A stretch of DNA of 64,000 bases, taken from contig NZ_CP118735.1 of the NCBI RefSeq assembly GCF_032595075.1, positions 1,702,001 to 1,766,000 on the forward strand, read 5' to 3'. Made by a program: the position numbers and the translations under genes. This DNA comes from Streptococcus sp. 29887. GTDB lineage: Bacteria > Bacillota > Bacilli > Lactobacillales > Streptococcaceae. Under the pieces are notes generated by a model, which was given only the letters and a program-made list of their open reading frames with translations, searched no databases and was not told the origin of the DNA. Positions 17,003 through 26,816 of the stretch are shown here, one piece after another (within the stretch, counting starts at the first letter, position 1; each line of letters starts with the position of its first letter).

Positions 17003-17236
17003 CTATTTACTTGAAATGATAACAAGTGCTAGCGCATCCAACATCCATAAGAAAATCAGAATAGCCGTAATACGTTGCATCACAGCCTCAAAACCACGCG
17101 CCTTAGTACGCTCAAACAAGGCTCCGCTCGTTGAATCAAAGACGTTGCTCGACTGGTTCTTGGCTGGTTGGATAAAAATCACCGCAATCAAAATAACAGA
17201 TAAAATCAAAAGAATGGTTAATAATAGTTGATACAT
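17003..17236 (-). CDS. secG: Preprotein translocase subunit SecG
   Basis: 77 aa with two membrane helices (about 3-22 and 52-72) and a conserved loop containing NVFDSTSGALFERTKARGFE. Accessory subunit of the SecYEG channel. Follows rpmG as in other streptococci. Confidence 0.95.
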   Translation of the reverse strand: MYQLLLTILLILSVILIAVIFIQPAKNQSSNVFDSTSGALFERTKARGFEAVMQRITAILIFLWMLDALALVIISSK

Positions 17237-17281
17237 ATGATTTCACTTTCTACAATAACTTAGCATATTATACCACAATAC

Positions 17282-17431
17282 CTATTTGGTTTCAAGGTGG
17301 AGGGTTACTTTTCTCTCTTTTGGACAGTATTTCAAAACCTCAATCTTATCTGGATGGGTTTTGGCATTCTTACTGGTTAAATAGTTTTTACTCCCACATT
17401 CTGAACACTGCAAATTGATTTTAACTCTCAC
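17282..17431 (-). CDS. rpmG: 50S ribosomal protein L33
   Basis: 49 aa, GTG start. The protein begins [22 protein letters not shown] and ends KVTLHLETK, typical of the L33 encoded between pmrA and secG in streptococci. Three cysteines are present (C9, C12 and one near 37 in KYCPKERK); the fourth Cys of a full zinc ribbon is replaced, so zinc binding is doubtful. The GTG overlaps the pmrA stop codon by four nt (GTGA), so translation is coupled. Confidence 0.93.
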   Translation of the reverse strand: MRVKINLQCSECGSKNYLTSKNAKTHPDKIEVLKYCPKERKVTLHLETK

Positions 17432-18636
17432 GAAACATCCCTTACTTTCAAGTAATTTCTAAAATTGGTCAAGGACCAAAGTAAATTGAATAAGACCAGG
17501 CCACTGGATAAGTAAAACACCCAGTCATAGCCCAGTTGAGCAGCCACCGCTGACCCCATCATTGGCCCCACAACAGAACCTAGATTGTTAAAAATCTGGT
17601 TATAAGAAAAAATCCTGGAAATCCCTTCTTTGGGTGTCAGCTTGGTCAAGAGCGAATTGACTGAAGGCAAGAGGGCTCCTGTTCCAAAGCCATATAGGAA
17701 ACGTAAAAGTCCAAGCTGAAAAGGATTTTGAGCAAAGACACAGAGAACGTTGATTAGCAAGCTGTAAGCCAGAGCCATCAGCAAGAGCCTGTGGTTGCCA
17801 ATCTTATCCCCCAACTTCCCTAAATATCCTGAAGTCACTAAGGAGGCCATACCGGGTAGAGAGATGATAAAACCAGCTACAAAGAGCAGATTATCCGTCT
17901 GACCCAAATGCCGTACATAAAGAGTCAAAATCGGCACCACAGCCTGAGCAGCCGCGATGATAATCATAGAAGTCACAAAGAGCCCTACCAACATCTGCTT
18001 ATCTTTGACCTGTTCAAAAACTTGTCGAATAGACAGGGCATCCTCCTTCTTGACAGGAACAAAATCCTCACGAATGTAAAAAACGGTTAGCACGACGACC
18101 AAAGCATAAAGCAGTCCGACCAGCAGAAAGACATTGTGGACACCAAACATCTCCGCCAGAATACCGCCTAGCGTTGGCCCAATCAAGTTTCCCGCTACTG
18201 CCCCTGTTGACAAGGTCCCCAGAGCATAGCCTGTTTTGTCCTTTGGCACCTGACTAGCAATCAAGGCCGTCGCATTAGGAATATAACCCGTAAAGACACC
18301 GTTCAAGACCCGTAGGACAATCAGCCAAAAAACATTAGGCACAAAGGCCATGCCTCCCATGGTAAAAATCATGGCAAAGGCCGCCCGCACCATCATGGGC
18401 TTGCGACCGTAACGATCTGCCAGACTGCCCCAGATAGGAGCCATAACCGCCGCCGCAAAGGCATTGGCAGAAACCGCCAGCCCCGCATAATATTCCACCT
18501 GACCAGCAGCCACTCCCAACTCCTCCACGAAGACCGAGATAAAGGGCATGACCAAGGTAAAACTAGCTCCAGCTAAAAAATTCCCTAGCCAGGCCACTTT
18601 CATATTTCGCTGCCAGTAACTACTACCTTCTTCCAT
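17428..18636 (-). CDS. pmrA: Major facilitator multidrug efflux protein, PmrA/SmrA type
   Basis: 402 aa from [11 protein letters not shown] (ATG 18636, SD GGAGGAG). Twelve membrane segments, with the MFS motif A region [13 protein letters not shown] after helix 2 and [13 protein letters not shown] motif C ([29 protein letters not shown]). Very similar in wording to pneumococcal PmrA. In S. suis the homologue is called SmrA and was reported not to be the main fluoroquinolone pump. Gene order coaE-pmrA-rpmG-secG is conserved. Confidence 0.92.
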   Translation of the reverse strand: MEEGSSYWQRNMKVAWLGNFLAGASFTLVMPFISVFVEELGVAAGQVEYYAGLAVSANAFAAAVMAPIWGSLADRYGRKPMMVRAAFAMIFTMGGMAFVPNVFWLIVLRVLNGVFTGYIPNATALIASQVPKDKTGYALGTLSTGAVAGNLIGPTLGGILAEMFGVHNVFLLVGLLYALVVVLTVFYIREDFVPVKKEDALSIRQVFEQVKDKQMLVGLFVTSMIIIAAAQAVVPILTLYVRHLGQTDNLLFVAGFIISLPGMASLVTSGYLGKLGDKIGNHRLLLMALAYSLLINVLCVFAQNPFQLGLLRFLYGFGTGALLPSVNSLLTKLTPKEGISRIFSYNQIFNNLGSVVGPMMGSAVAAQLGYDWVFYLSSGLVLFNLLWSLTNFRNYLKVRDVS

Positions 18637-18637
18637 C

Positions 18638-19225
18638 CTATAACTCCTCCAAAAGCCGAGCAACCTGCATCAAGGTCGCCTCCACTGCTCCCCTATTATC
18701 AATCACCACTTGGGATTTGTCCCGTTTTTCCTCTAAAGAAAGCTGAGCAGCCAGACGATTTTCCGCATCTTGAGCTGAATAACCGTTGCGCTTCATCAGC
18801 CGTTCCAACTGCTGCGCTCGATCGACATAAACCAGCCAGACTTCATCCACTTCCCCGCTATAATCCGCCTCGTAGAGCAGGGGAATATCCATGAAAACCA
18901 CTGGCTCCGTCTGCTTGAGAGCATCCCTTCTGTCTAACAGCTCCTGCCTGATAATTTGGTCCTGCAAATTAGACAAACGAGCCCGCAATTTGCTATCCGC
19001 AAAAACAGCCTGACCCAGCTTTACCCTATCTAAATTTCCATCATCTGATAGGATGTCTTGACCAAACTCTTTCACCAAAACCTGATAGAGCTTGCCACCT
19101 TTGGCCTGCAACTCATGCACGACCGCATCCGCATCGATGACTGGATAACCTTGTTCTCTCAAAAAAGCTGTAACGGTTGATTTTCCAGAGGCAATGCCCC
19201 CTGTTATTCCGATAACTTTAGCCAT
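18638..19225 (-). CDS. coaE: Dephospho-CoA kinase
   Basis: 195 aa. P-loop [12 protein letters not shown] at residues 6-17, then [14 protein letters not shown] and [19 protein letters not shown]. Last step of CoA synthesis in the cytoplasm. Overlaps the end of mutM by 8 nt and ends one base before the pmrA start codon. Confidence 0.96.
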   Translation of the reverse strand: MAKVIGITGGIASGKSTVTAFLREQGYPVIDADAVVHELQAKGGKLYQVLVKEFGQDILSDDGNLDRVKLGQAVFADSKLRARLSNLQDQIIRQELLDRRDALKQTEPVVFMDIPLLYEADYSGEVDEVWLVYVDRAQQLERLMKRNGYSAQDAENRLAAQLSLEEKRDKSQVVIDNRGAVEATLMQVARLLEEL

Positions 19226-20045
19226 CTTTCACCTGACACTTGGGACAGAAATGCGTCCCCCGTCCGCCCAACTGGATTTTTACAATCTCTGTCTGGCAAC
19301 GGGGACAGGCCTGCCCTGTCTTTCCGTAAACTTGTAAATAATCCTGCATGGTCCCATCCATGCCCAAGGCATTCTTATAGGTCCGAATGGTTGAGCCACC
19401 TTTTTCGATACCCAGTTGCAGGACTTCAATGGTGGCTTGACGAAGGTCTGCCACCTGCTCAGCCGATAACTGATTACTTGCTTGAGCAGGATGAACTTGT
19501 GCTCTAAACAGAACCTCATCGACATAGATATTGCCCAAACCAGCAACTAAAGACTGGTCCAAAAGATGTGACTTAATGGGCTTGTTCGACTTAGCTAACT
19601 TGAGTGCAAATTCTTCTAGGACAAAATCTTCCTCCGTCGGCTCAGGACCAATTTTTCGACTGATAAAATAGGCATCCACATCCGCCTTCCCCAACAACTC
19701 CATGGTTCCAAACTTGCGGACATCCTGATAAACCAAGGTCGAGCCATCTGAAAAAGTAAAAAAGGCATAAAAATGCTTGTTGGCAGGCACCTGGTCTGGA
19801 AAGAAATTGTACTTACCTTCCATGCGTAAATGGGAAATCAAAACAAAATCTGTTAAGTACAACAGCAGGTACTTCCCTCGGCGTTCCACATGCTCTATTT
19901 CCTGACCAAGCAAGTCCTGACAGAAGACATCCACACCAGTCTTAATCATAGGGGCATAGGTCACCTTGACCTTTTCGATGACCTTTCCCTTGACCAATCG
20001 TTTCAAACCACGACGAACCGTCTCAACCTCAGGTAATTCGGGCAT
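19218..20045 (-). CDS. mutM: Formamidopyrimidine-DNA glycosylase
   Basis: 275 aa. N-terminal [10 protein letters not shown] with catalytic Pro2/Glu3, [21 protein letters not shown] helix-two-turn-helix, and the C-terminal zinc finger CPRC...CPKC. Removes 8-oxoguanine from DNA. Starts the mutM-coaE-pmrA-rpmG-secG group. In other streptococci it follows era directly, but here about 1 kb with a membrane gene separates them. Confidence 0.97.
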   Translation of the reverse strand: MPELPEVETVRRGLKRLVKGKVIEKVKVTYAPMIKTGVDVFCQDLLGQEIEHVERRGKYLLLYLTDFVLISHLRMEGKYNFFPDQVPANKHFYAFFTFSDGSTLVYQDVRKFGTMELLGKADVDAYFISRKIGPEPTEEDFVLEEFALKLAKSNKPIKSHLLDQSLVAGLGNIYVDEVLFRAQVHPAQASNQLSAEQVADLRQATIEVLQLGIEKGGSTIRTYKNALGMDGTMQDYLQVYGKTGQACPRCQTEIVKIQLGGRGTHFCPKCQVKDG

Positions 20046-20377
20046 ACTAAGATACTAAGCCGTTAAGCGACTCAAAGAAAAATAGAAACCTGACCGACGG
20101 TGCTTCGACACCTAGGTCACGGTTGTGATTTTCACAGAGGCCTAGGCGAGTTCAATTCCAACACCTAATCGGCTTTCCTTTCTAAATAATGATAACAAGA
20201 TAAAAGGAGAGCGACGCTGTGTGACTTGCACACAAGAAGCTCTATCTATTTTCCGAGCTTTTAGCTCGGGTTCAAGTACGCAAACACTCGTCCTTTCTAA
20301 TTGAATTCAGTTAAAAAATATCGAGCCATCTTCAATATTTTAAGAAAAAAAGGCATTCGCCTCTTTTCTTAGGTAAT
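20046..20377. other. Intergenic region with several hairpins
   Basis: 332 bp without a credible gene. Inverted repeats include CCGAGC/GCTCGG near 20258-20275, TGTGT/ACACA near 20220-20240, and two copies of CCTAGG near 20110-20150. A stem (TAAGAAAA, AGGC/GCCT) near 20340-20372 is the probable terminator of the membrane gene. Confidence 0.5.
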
Positions 20378-20809
20378 TCAGACTTTCAAACAATAAGCTC
20401 TTAAGCAATACCAAAAAGAAATTATAGATACCAATAAAAATATAGATGCACTCAAAAGAATACCTATCGTTAAAGGAACAGAAATTGAATCGATATGACC
20501 TGCAGCAGTAGTTTGAACAGTGAATGGAAACGACTGCAGGGCAGGTATCAAATAATAAAGCGGAGTCAAACTTGTCAGAAAACTCAGTACGATTCGTACT
20601 TTACCTCTTCGCATAAACATTAGCAATCCTAGAAATGGTAAACATACGTAAAGTAAGGGAAGGCCTAGAAAGTAAATACTAATCCAAATTATGAACCCTC
20701 CCATCCAGTTATAAACCATAAAAAGAAACCCAATTAAACTGATAAGATAAGCTAATGATAGCCATTCAAGCCTCTTCTCTAGTTGATTGTCTTCTTCCTT
20801 TTCTCCCAT
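20378..20809 (-). CDS. Small membrane protein of unknown function inserted between era and mutM
   Basis: 143 aa from MGEKEEDNQLEKRLEW (ATG 20809, SD GAGGG five nt upstream). A charged N-terminus is followed by about four hydrophobic segments (21-40, 45-70, 76-95, 115-140). Not recognised. It lies in the middle of an otherwise conserved operon and is flanked on both sides by hairpin-rich DNA that does not look like its neighbours, so it was probably gained. Confidence 0.65.
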   Translation of the reverse strand: MGEKEEDNQLEKRLEWLSLAYLISLIGFLFMVYNWMGGFIIWISIYFLGLPLLYVCLPFLGLLMFMRRGKVRIVLSFLTSLTPLYYLIPALQSFPFTVQTTAAGHIDSISVPLTIGILLSASIFLLVSIISFWYCLRAYCLKV

Positions 20810-20908
20810 ACTTACCCTCACACTATTATTCTCAAGTTTAGATAGTCCATAGAGCCTATCCCCAACCTTCCTCGCTCTCCAATTTCTTGGCTTGGGTTCA
20901 ACTCGCCA

Positions 20909-21036
20909 AAGTTGAGTGCTTTGAAAAGCTACTCAACTTACGGCAATTCCCAGCAGAATTGCCTAGGCGACTTACTAGTTTCTCACATCATTATGGTCGA
21001 ATGATGTGAGAAACGTCGAACACGTCCCCCGGACGT
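20909..21036. repeat. Cluster of four inverted repeats between era and the membrane gene
   Basis: AAGTTGAGT/ACTCAACTT (20909-20939), GGCAATT/AATTGCC (20942-20963), a perfect 15-bp stem from GTTTCTCACATCATT (20978-20992) to 21000-21014, and ACGTCC/GGACGT (21022-21036). Only the last has a T-run, and that is on the plus strand, where no gene precedes it. Confidence 0.7.
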
Positions 21037-21038
21037 TT

Positions 21039-21938
21039 TTAATACTCTTTCTCATTATATCCAAAGTCGGCGAGGTCGAGTTTTTTGTCTCGCCAGTTTT
21101 TCTTGACCTTGACCCAGGTTTCGAGAAAGACTTTGTCGCCCAACATCAATTCAATATCACGACGGGCCATGGAGCCAATTTTCTTGAGCATGGCTCCTTG
21201 CTTGCCGATGATGATGCCTTTCTGGCTATCACGCTCCACCATAATGGTCGCACGAATGTGAACCTTGTCGGTAAATTCATCGCGTTTCATAGATTCGATG
21301 ACTACGGCGACAGAGTGCGGAATTTCCTCACGGGTCAGGTGTAAGACCTTCTCTCGAATCATCTCAGACACCAAGAAACGTTCTGGGTGGTCAGTGATTT
21401 GGTCCGCAGGGAAATATTGGAATCCTTCGTCCAGATTTTCTTTTAGAATTTCCATCAAGCGATTGACATTATTGCCTTGGGTAGCAGAAATGGGCACAAT
21501 TTCCTTGAAGTCCATCTGTTGACGGAAATCATCAATCTGTTCCAAAAGTTGGTCTGGATGAACCTTATCAATCTTGTTAACAACGAGGATAACTGGAACT
21601 TTTGCCTGCTTGAGCCGCTCCATAATCATGTCGTCACCCTTGCCTCGTTTTTCATCGGCTGGCACCATAAAGAGGACCGTGTCCACTTCACGCAGGGTGC
21701 TGTAGGCAGATTCCACCATAAAATCTCCTAAAGCCGTCTTGGGTTTGTGAATTCCTGGTGTGTCAATGAAGACAATCTGCTCTTCCTCTGTCGTATAAAT
21801 GCCCATAATCTTATTACGGGTTGTTTGAGCCTTATCGCTCATGATGGCAATTTTCTGCCCCATTACATAGTTGAGAAAGGTTGATTTCCCAACGTTTGGA
21901 CGACCTAAAATCGCCACAAAACCTGACTTAAATGTCAT
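21039..21938 (-). CDS. era: GTPase Era
   Basis: 299 aa. G1 [10 protein letters not shown]3 DTPG, G4 NKID, and C-terminal KH domain with [13 protein letters not shown]. Binds the 3' end of 16S rRNA and assists 30S assembly. Downstream of ybeY and dgkA as in most Firmicutes. Confidence 0.97.
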   Translation of the reverse strand: MTFKSGFVAILGRPNVGKSTFLNYVMGQKIAIMSDKAQTTRNKIMGIYTTEEEQIVFIDTPGIHKPKTALGDFMVESAYSTLREVDTVLFMVPADEKRGKGDDMIMERLKQAKVPVILVVNKIDKVHPDQLLEQIDDFRQQMDFKEIVPISATQGNNVNRLMEILKENLDEGFQYFPADQITDHPERFLVSEMIREKVLHLTREEIPHSVAVVIESMKRDEFTDKVHIRATIMVERDSQKGIIIGKQGAMLKKIGSMARRDIELMLGDKVFLETWVKVKKNWRDKKLDLADFGYNEKEY

Positions 21939-21954
21939 GTATTCTCCTTAATTT

Positions 21955-22356
21955 CTAAAAAATAAAGTCCCAAATTTTCGGCAAAAAGATAATCAATCCT
22001 GTCAACAAGGCAAATCCTGACACAAACAAGACTGCTCCTGCTGCCATGTCTTTTGCATTCTTGGCTAATAGATGGAAATGATAGTCTGACGCCAAATCCA
22101 CTACACTCTCGATAGCTGAGTTCATGATTTCAAAAGCAATGACCAGACTGATACTAAGCAAGAGGAAAAGCCATTCTGTAACAGATACCTGAAAAATCAA
22201 TCCCGCAAGCACAACCAGGACAGCTGAAGCTAGATGCTTCTTCATGTTGCGCTCTTCCTTGAAAGCCGTCAAAAGACCTGACATAGCAAAGTCCAAACTG
22301 GCCATCAACTCCCTATTTTTCCAACGATTTTTTGAATTATTCTCTTGTAAGTCCAT
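21955..22356 (-). CDS. dgkA: Diacylglycerol/undecaprenol kinase
   Basis: 133 aa, three membrane helices, with the family motif [17 protein letters not shown]. In Gram-positives the substrate is usually undecaprenol. Overlaps the end of ybeY by 20 nt. Confidence 0.93.
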   Translation of the reverse strand: MDLQENNSKNRWKNRELMASLDFAMSGLLTAFKEERNMKKHLASAVLVVLAGLIFQVSVTEWLFLLLSISLVIAFEIMNSAIESVVDLASDYHFHLLAKNAKDMAAGAVLFVSGFALLTGLIIFLPKIWDFIF

Positions 22357-22834
22357 AAGCTGTCAAAATTTCTTCTTGTAAACCAAACATTTCTGCCTCA
22401 TCTTCTGGTCTATAATGGTCATAGCCATTGATATGCAGAAAACCGTGTACAGCTAAAAAGCCCATTTCGCGCTCGTAGCTGTGTCCGTAATCTTCAGCTT
22501 GCTCACGCGCCTTATCGATAGAAATATACAACTCACCAATATAGGCATCGAAGTCTTCCATCATCTCAGCCAATTCAGGATTGTCCTGCAAGTCTTCCTC
22601 GTCGAAGAAAATCTCGTTTTCTGGCTTATACTCTAGGCTAACGACATCTGTAGGACGGTCAATCCCACGGTACTCCAAGTTCACTTCATGGACACGCTTA
22701 TTGTCCACAAAGGTCACAGCCATTTCCTTATTCTGCTTGCCAATTTTTTCGGCAGCAAACTGGAGCAAATCCGTAATCTGCTCTTGCATTTGAGCAGGAA
22801 CCTGCCCTGTTTCATCAATCATTTCAATATACAT
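22337..22834 (-). CDS. ybeY: Endoribonuclease YbeY
   Basis: 165 aa with the metal-binding motif [11 protein letters not shown] near the C-terminus (three His). Acts in rRNA maturation and ribosome quality control, next to era, with which it cooperates functionally. First gene of the ybeY-dgkA-era group. Confidence 0.96.
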   Translation of the reverse strand: MYIEMIDETGQVPAQMQEQITDLLQFAAEKIGKQNKEMAVTFVDNKRVHEVNLEYRGIDRPTDVVSLEYKPENEIFFDEEDLQDNPELAEMMEDFDAYIGELYISIDKAREQAEDYGHSYEREMGFLAVHGFLHINGYDHYRPEDEAEMFGLQEEILTAYGLTRE

Positions 22835-22933
22835 AACACTACGTTCCCTTTACAGTTCCATTATAACACAAAACCTATCAATGAGGAGTTTTTAGTGGTA
22901 TAATATCCTCAGAAGCTATCAAAGGAATGGAAA

Positions 22934-23746
22934 ATGTTACAAACACCGAAACATATTACAGCAATTATCGAAGCTCATTTGGACCAAATGACAAGGCTTG
23001 AAAAGCAAATAGCCAGCTACTTTACCCAGTTGGACCCTGCCAGTGCTGATCTTAGCCTTGAAAACACCACCCAAACCCTGCATATTTCCCCATCTGCTCT
23101 GACCAGGTTTGCTAAAAAATGTGGATTTTCTGGCTACAGGGAATTTGTTTTCGCATTTCAAAATAACCAGCAGTATTTGGATAAGCATTTTGAGAAATTG
23201 CAGCGCAGCCTGACGAAAAAAGTCTTGATCGACTACGAAGAAATCTTGACTGCCACCAACAATTTAGTGGATGAAGAAAAATTGGAAGAAATTGCCAAGC
23301 TCATTGACAGTAGCAAACGTGTCTACTTCTATGGTATAGGCAGTTCTGGCTTAGTGGCCATGGAAATCAAATCCCGTTTTATGCGACTGGGGGTCGTTTG
23401 TGATGCCATTACAGATAAAAACAACCTCATTTGGACAACCAATATCCTAGATCAGACCTGCTTGGTCATTGGACTCTCCTTGTCCGGTCAGACAGAAGAA
23501 GTCATCGAACACTTACACTTGGCTGCTCAGAAAGGGAGCACAACTGCCCTTCTGACCACCAAGCCACCTTCTCAATCCCCCTTTGACCAAGTCATTCCAG
23601 TCGCCTCTGTCCGCCATCTCAACTATGGCAACCGCATTTCCCCTCAAATTCCCCTCCTCATCATGCTTGATGTTATCTACGCCTATTTTTTATCCATCGA
23701 CAAGGACAGAAAAGAAAGTATTTTCAAACAAACCATCAAGGAATAA
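22934..23746 (+). CDS. nanR: RpiR/MurR-family regulator, probably NanR
   Basis: 270 aa. N-terminal HTH_6 domain (SPSALTRFAKKCGFSGYREF) and C-terminal SIS sugar-phosphate-binding domain (VYFYGIGSSGLVA, LSLSGQTEEVI). An extended -10 (TGGTATAAT) and SD AAAGGAATGG precede the ATG. It faces the sialic-acid operon tail to tail, as the pneumococcal NanR gene does next to its nan genes. It probably senses a ManNAc-6-P-type ligand and controls the operon (inference). Confidence 0.85.
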   Translation: MLQTPKHITAIIEAHLDQMTRLEKQIASYFTQLDPASADLSLENTTQTLHISPSALTRFAKKCGFSGYREFVFAFQNNQQYLDKHFEKLQRSLTKKVLIDYEEILTATNNLVDEEKLEEIAKLIDSSKRVYFYGIGSSGLVAMEIKSRFMRLGVVCDAITDKNNLIWTTNILDQTCLVIGLSLSGQTEEVIEHLHLAAQKGSTTALLTTKPPSQSPFDQVIPVASVRHLNYGNRISPQIPLLIMLDVIYAYFLSIDKDRKESIFKQTIKE

Positions 23747-23753
23747 GCAGAAA

Positions 23754-23925
23754 GGGAGTGGGAAAGAACTCGAGTGGTCTAAAAAGAGTTCGTCTTCCCA
23801 CCCCCGCACAGTTGATTAGGTTGGATTTGGAGTGTAAAACACGAACAAATCCGCCAATCAACCACTGCGCTGAGATGTTGACACGAACTCTAAGAAGTAG
23901 CGCTGGGCTTTTTGCCCAGCCTCTT
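23754..23925 (+). repeat. Dispersed repeat B, copy 2, between nanR and the esterase
   Basis: Begins GGGAGTGGGAAAGAACTC and contains GAGTTCGTCTTCCCACC, CAGTTGATTAGG and CAATCAACCACTGCG in the same order as copy 1. Ends with the hairpin GCTGGGC/GCCCAGC at about 23903-23921. No open frame. Confidence 0.75.
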
Positions 23926-23927
23926 AA

Positions 23928-24899
23928 TTAGTTAGCCAAAAAACGTGTCCCGATTAAATAATCATAGACATAGTCATTAACCTTTACATGCATGGCATCG
24001 TGGGCATATTCTGGTAAGATTTTCATTTCTTTTTCAACTTCCAGTCGATTGTAGATAGCAAATTGGGTTGATGGAGGACAAACTCCATCTTCTAAGCCCG
24101 TCACCATAGCTACCGGGCATGAAATCAAGTGAGCCAGATTTTTTACATCAATATAGGATAGGGTTCGAAGAACCTCCTCTTCCCTTTCATGAAACGGATC
24201 TGAAAATTTGAAATAACGAAACAATTCGTCGTAGGCTTCACTGTTGTTGCCAAGTTCCAAGACCCGTTTAAAGTCAGATAGGAAAGGATAGATGGCTACC
24301 GTTTTACTGATGTGGGGACTGAGAGCAGCAGCCACCAAGGCCAAGGCCCCTCCCTGTGAGGCACCGTAAGACACCAGGCGCTTCTGGTCAACAAAGTCCA
24401 AGCTGGCAATAATCTCAATCAGCTGATAGACATCCAGATAGACATCCTTATAAAACAAGTGGTCTGGTCCTTGAAGCATCCCTCGAATAACCTGCCCCTT
24501 AACAGTAAGACCATCAAATTGCCCCAAATCCTGAGAACGCCCCGCCTGACCACGGACATCCATAGCTACTACCCCATAACCAGCTGCTAAAAATTTCAAG
24601 TTCTCCGACCAGTCGGGGCCTTGACCTTGGTAACCATGGAAATAAAAGAGGACTGGAACAGCTTGCTCACTCTTTGGAAAGAGGCACTTGGCAAAAACCT
24701 TGGAGCCATTTGTACCCGTAAAGGTCAGTTCGTAGCAAGCTACATGAGGCAAGCCACATTCTTTTTCAAGTAATACATGGTCTGCTAGACCAGTCAACTG
24801 ATTTTTTTCATTCTGCCAGAAAGCATCAAAATCTGCAGGTATTTCCTGCCGACCACGATAGGTCAGCATATCCTGCAAGGTCATATTATCAATCATCAA
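23928..24899 (-). CDS. axe1: Acetyl esterase, acetyl-xylan-esterase/cephalosporin-deacetylase family
   Basis: 323 aa alpha/beta-hydrolase. The nucleophile motif is GASQGG; FYFHGYQGQGPDW supplies the oxyanion region, and VTGLEDGVCPPS and YAHDAMH supply the acid and His. No signal peptide, so cytoplasmic. As the last gene of the sialic-acid operon it probably removes O-acetyl groups from imported sugars, as suggested for the pneumococcal homologue. Confidence 0.88.
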   Translation of the reverse strand: MMIDNMTLQDMLTYRGRQEIPADFDAFWQNEKNQLTGLADHVLLEKECGLPHVACYELTFTGTNGSKVFAKCLFPKSEQAVPVLFYFHGYQGQGPDWSENLKFLAAGYGVVAMDVRGQAGRSQDLGQFDGLTVKGQVIRGMLQGPDHLFYKDVYLDVYQLIEIIASLDFVDQKRLVSYGASQGGALALVAAALSPHISKTVAIYPFLSDFKRVLELGNNSEAYDELFRYFKFSDPFHEREEEVLRTLSYIDVKNLAHLISCPVAMVTGLEDGVCPPSTQFAIYNRLEVEKEMKILPEYAHDAMHVKVNDYVYDYLIGTRFLAN

Positions 24900-24995
24900 T
24901 CATCATTCAACCTCTCTACAACTAGAAAAAAGACGGAAAGCTTCCAAATCTAAAGGAGAAGAGAAAGGGAAGGAAGCTCTCCATCTTATCGTATA

Positions 24996-25886
24996 TTATA
25001 GTAGCCCCTGCTTCTGTTGGAAGTGATAGAAGGCTCCCAGCATACCAGCAGCATTCTCATGCTCAGCAAAGGCCAGCTTGGTCTTGTCTGCTAGACTTGA
25101 AACCAGGTTTGCCTTAAGAGCTGCTTGGATTTTCTCATAAAGATACTCTTTTTGCGCCATAATACCACCGCCAAGAATGACCACTTCTGGATTGGCTACA
25201 TAGCAGATATTGGCAATACCTTGACCAAGATAGTTGACCATTCGGTCAATGGCAGCAATACAGTGAGCATCTCCTGCCTTGGCTTCCTGGAAAATCTTAT
25301 AGCCGTTCCAGTCTGCTGGATCCTGATCATGTAAACGAGCCACTTCTTGGACAAGAGCCGTCGTTGAAGCCAGGTCTTGGAAAGCCCCATCTGAAAGGTG
25401 GAGATAGCCGACCTCACAGGCTGAATTACTAAAGCCATGGAAGATTTGACCATCCACTAGCAAGCAACCTCCAATGCCCGTGCCAATGGTCAAACAAATG
25501 GAGATCTGACTGCCCTGACCAGCACCTGAAATACCTTCTGCTAGGCCCGCACAGTTTACATCATTTTCAATCTCACAAGGAAGTCCGAAAGTTGTTTCAA
25601 TTTCAGACTTAAACTGGGTACCAGCATAGTTTGGAATTTGTGGTCCTGAGTAGAAAATCTCTCCCTTGTCAGGGTCAACCATCCCAGCTGATGAAATAGC
25701 TACACCTGAAAGGGCATCTTGGGCATGAAAATCTTCCACAAGTTTTTTGACTGTCGCTAGGATATGGGGGCCGCCCTTGTAGGCTTCCGTATCCATCTTA
25801 TAACTTTCCAGGATCTGACCTGTTTCATCCAGACGACCATATTTAATCTGAGTTCCGCCAATATCAATAGCAAGATAGGTTTTCAT
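24996..25886 (-). CDS. nanK: ROK-family kinase, probable N-acetylmannosamine kinase
   Basis: 296 aa; start at ATG 25886 because AGGAGG lies five nt upstream. ATP-binding DIGGTQIKYGR, catalytic Asp in ENDVNCAG, TIGTGIGGCLL. The Cys-rich zinc motif of classical ROK proteins (CxCGxxGCxE) is absent; the region reads SACEVGYLHL. Phosphorylates ManNAc from the NanA reaction for use by NanE. Follows nanA by about ten nt. Confidence 0.9.
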   Translation of the reverse strand: MKTYLAIDIGGTQIKYGRLDETGQILESYKMDTEAYKGGPHILATVKKLVEDFHAQDALSGVAISSAGMVDPDKGEIFYSGPQIPNYAGTQFKSEIETTFGLPCEIENDVNCAGLAEGISGAGQGSQISICLTIGTGIGGCLLVDGQIFHGFSNSACEVGYLHLSDGAFQDLASTTALVQEVARLHDQDPADWNGYKIFQEAKAGDAHCIAAIDRMVNYLGQGIANICYVANPEVVILGGGIMAQKEYLYEKIQAALKANLVSSLADKTKLAFAEHENAAGMLGAFYHFQQKQGLL

Positions 25887-25895
25887 AGACACCTC

Positions 25896-26816
25896 CTAGG
25901 CACCAAATCTTTCCTTAGCATCGCGAATGACCTGAGCTGCTTCTTGGGCAATGTTCAAGTCTTCTTCCGTCAAGGCTGTCAGAGGTTCACGAACAGAACC
26001 AATATCCAAGCCATCATTGATACGGATGACTTCCTTGATGACAGCGTACATATGACCATGACCGGATACCAGTTTACCAATAATAGTATTGATAGTCGCC
26101 TGCAATTGACGGGCGGTTTCCAAGTCCTTGTCCGCAATCAATTGGTTCAAACGCAGGAAGAGTTCTGGCATAGCACCGTAGGTACCCCCAATTCCTCCCT
26201 TCGCCCCCATGAGGCGACCACCTAAGAATTGCTCATCTGGACCATTGAAGACCACATAGTCTTCGCCACCAAGGGTTACAAAGGTATCAATATCCTGAAC
26301 TGGCATAGAGGAATTCTTCACACCAACCACGCGTGGATTTTTCAGCATTTCCTTATACAGACTTGGTGTCAAGGACACACCAGCCAGTTGCGGAATATTG
26401 TAGATAATGAAATCAGTGTTTGGTGCAGCTGCACTAATACCGTTCCAGTAAGCAGCGATACTGTACTCTGGCAAACGGAAGTAAATAGGTGGGATAGCCG
26501 CAATAGCATCAACACCCAATTCTTCCGAATGACGAGCTAGCTCCACACTGTCCTTCAAATTGTTGCAGGCCACATGGTTGATGATGGTCAATTTGCCCTT
26601 GGCAACTTCCATGACCGCTTCAAGAATTTGCTTGCGGTCTTCTACACTTTGGTAAATACATTCACCAGACGAACCATTGACATATAGCCCTTGAACACCC
26701 TTGTCAATGAAATACTGAACCAAGGCTTTTACACGTTCTGAACTAATCTCACCAGCCTCGTCATAACAGGCATAGAAGGCTGGGATAATTCCATGATATT
26801 TCGATAAATCTTTCAT
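25896..26816 (-). CDS. nanA: N-acetylneuraminate lyase
   Basis: 306 aa TIM barrel of the DHDPS family. NGSSGE binds the carboxylate, Tyr is in IIYNIP, and the Schiff-base Lys is in VVGVKNSSM. Splits sialic acid to ManNAc and pyruvate. The start codon overlaps the preceding gene by four nt (ATGA). Confidence 0.95.
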   Translation of the reverse strand: MKDLSKYHGIIPAFYACYDEAGEISSERVKALVQYFIDKGVQGLYVNGSSGECIYQSVEDRKQILEAVMEVAKGKLTIINHVACNNLKDSVELARHSEELGVDAIAAIPPIYFRLPEYSIAAYWNGISAAAPNTDFIIYNIPQLAGVSLTPSLYKEMLKNPRVVGVKNSSMPVQDIDTFVTLGGEDYVVFNGPDEQFLGGRLMGAKGGIGGTYGAMPELFLRLNQLIADKDLETARQLQATINTIIGKLVSGHGHMYAVIKEVIRINDGLDIGSVREPLTALTEEDLNIAQEAAQVIRDAKERFGA

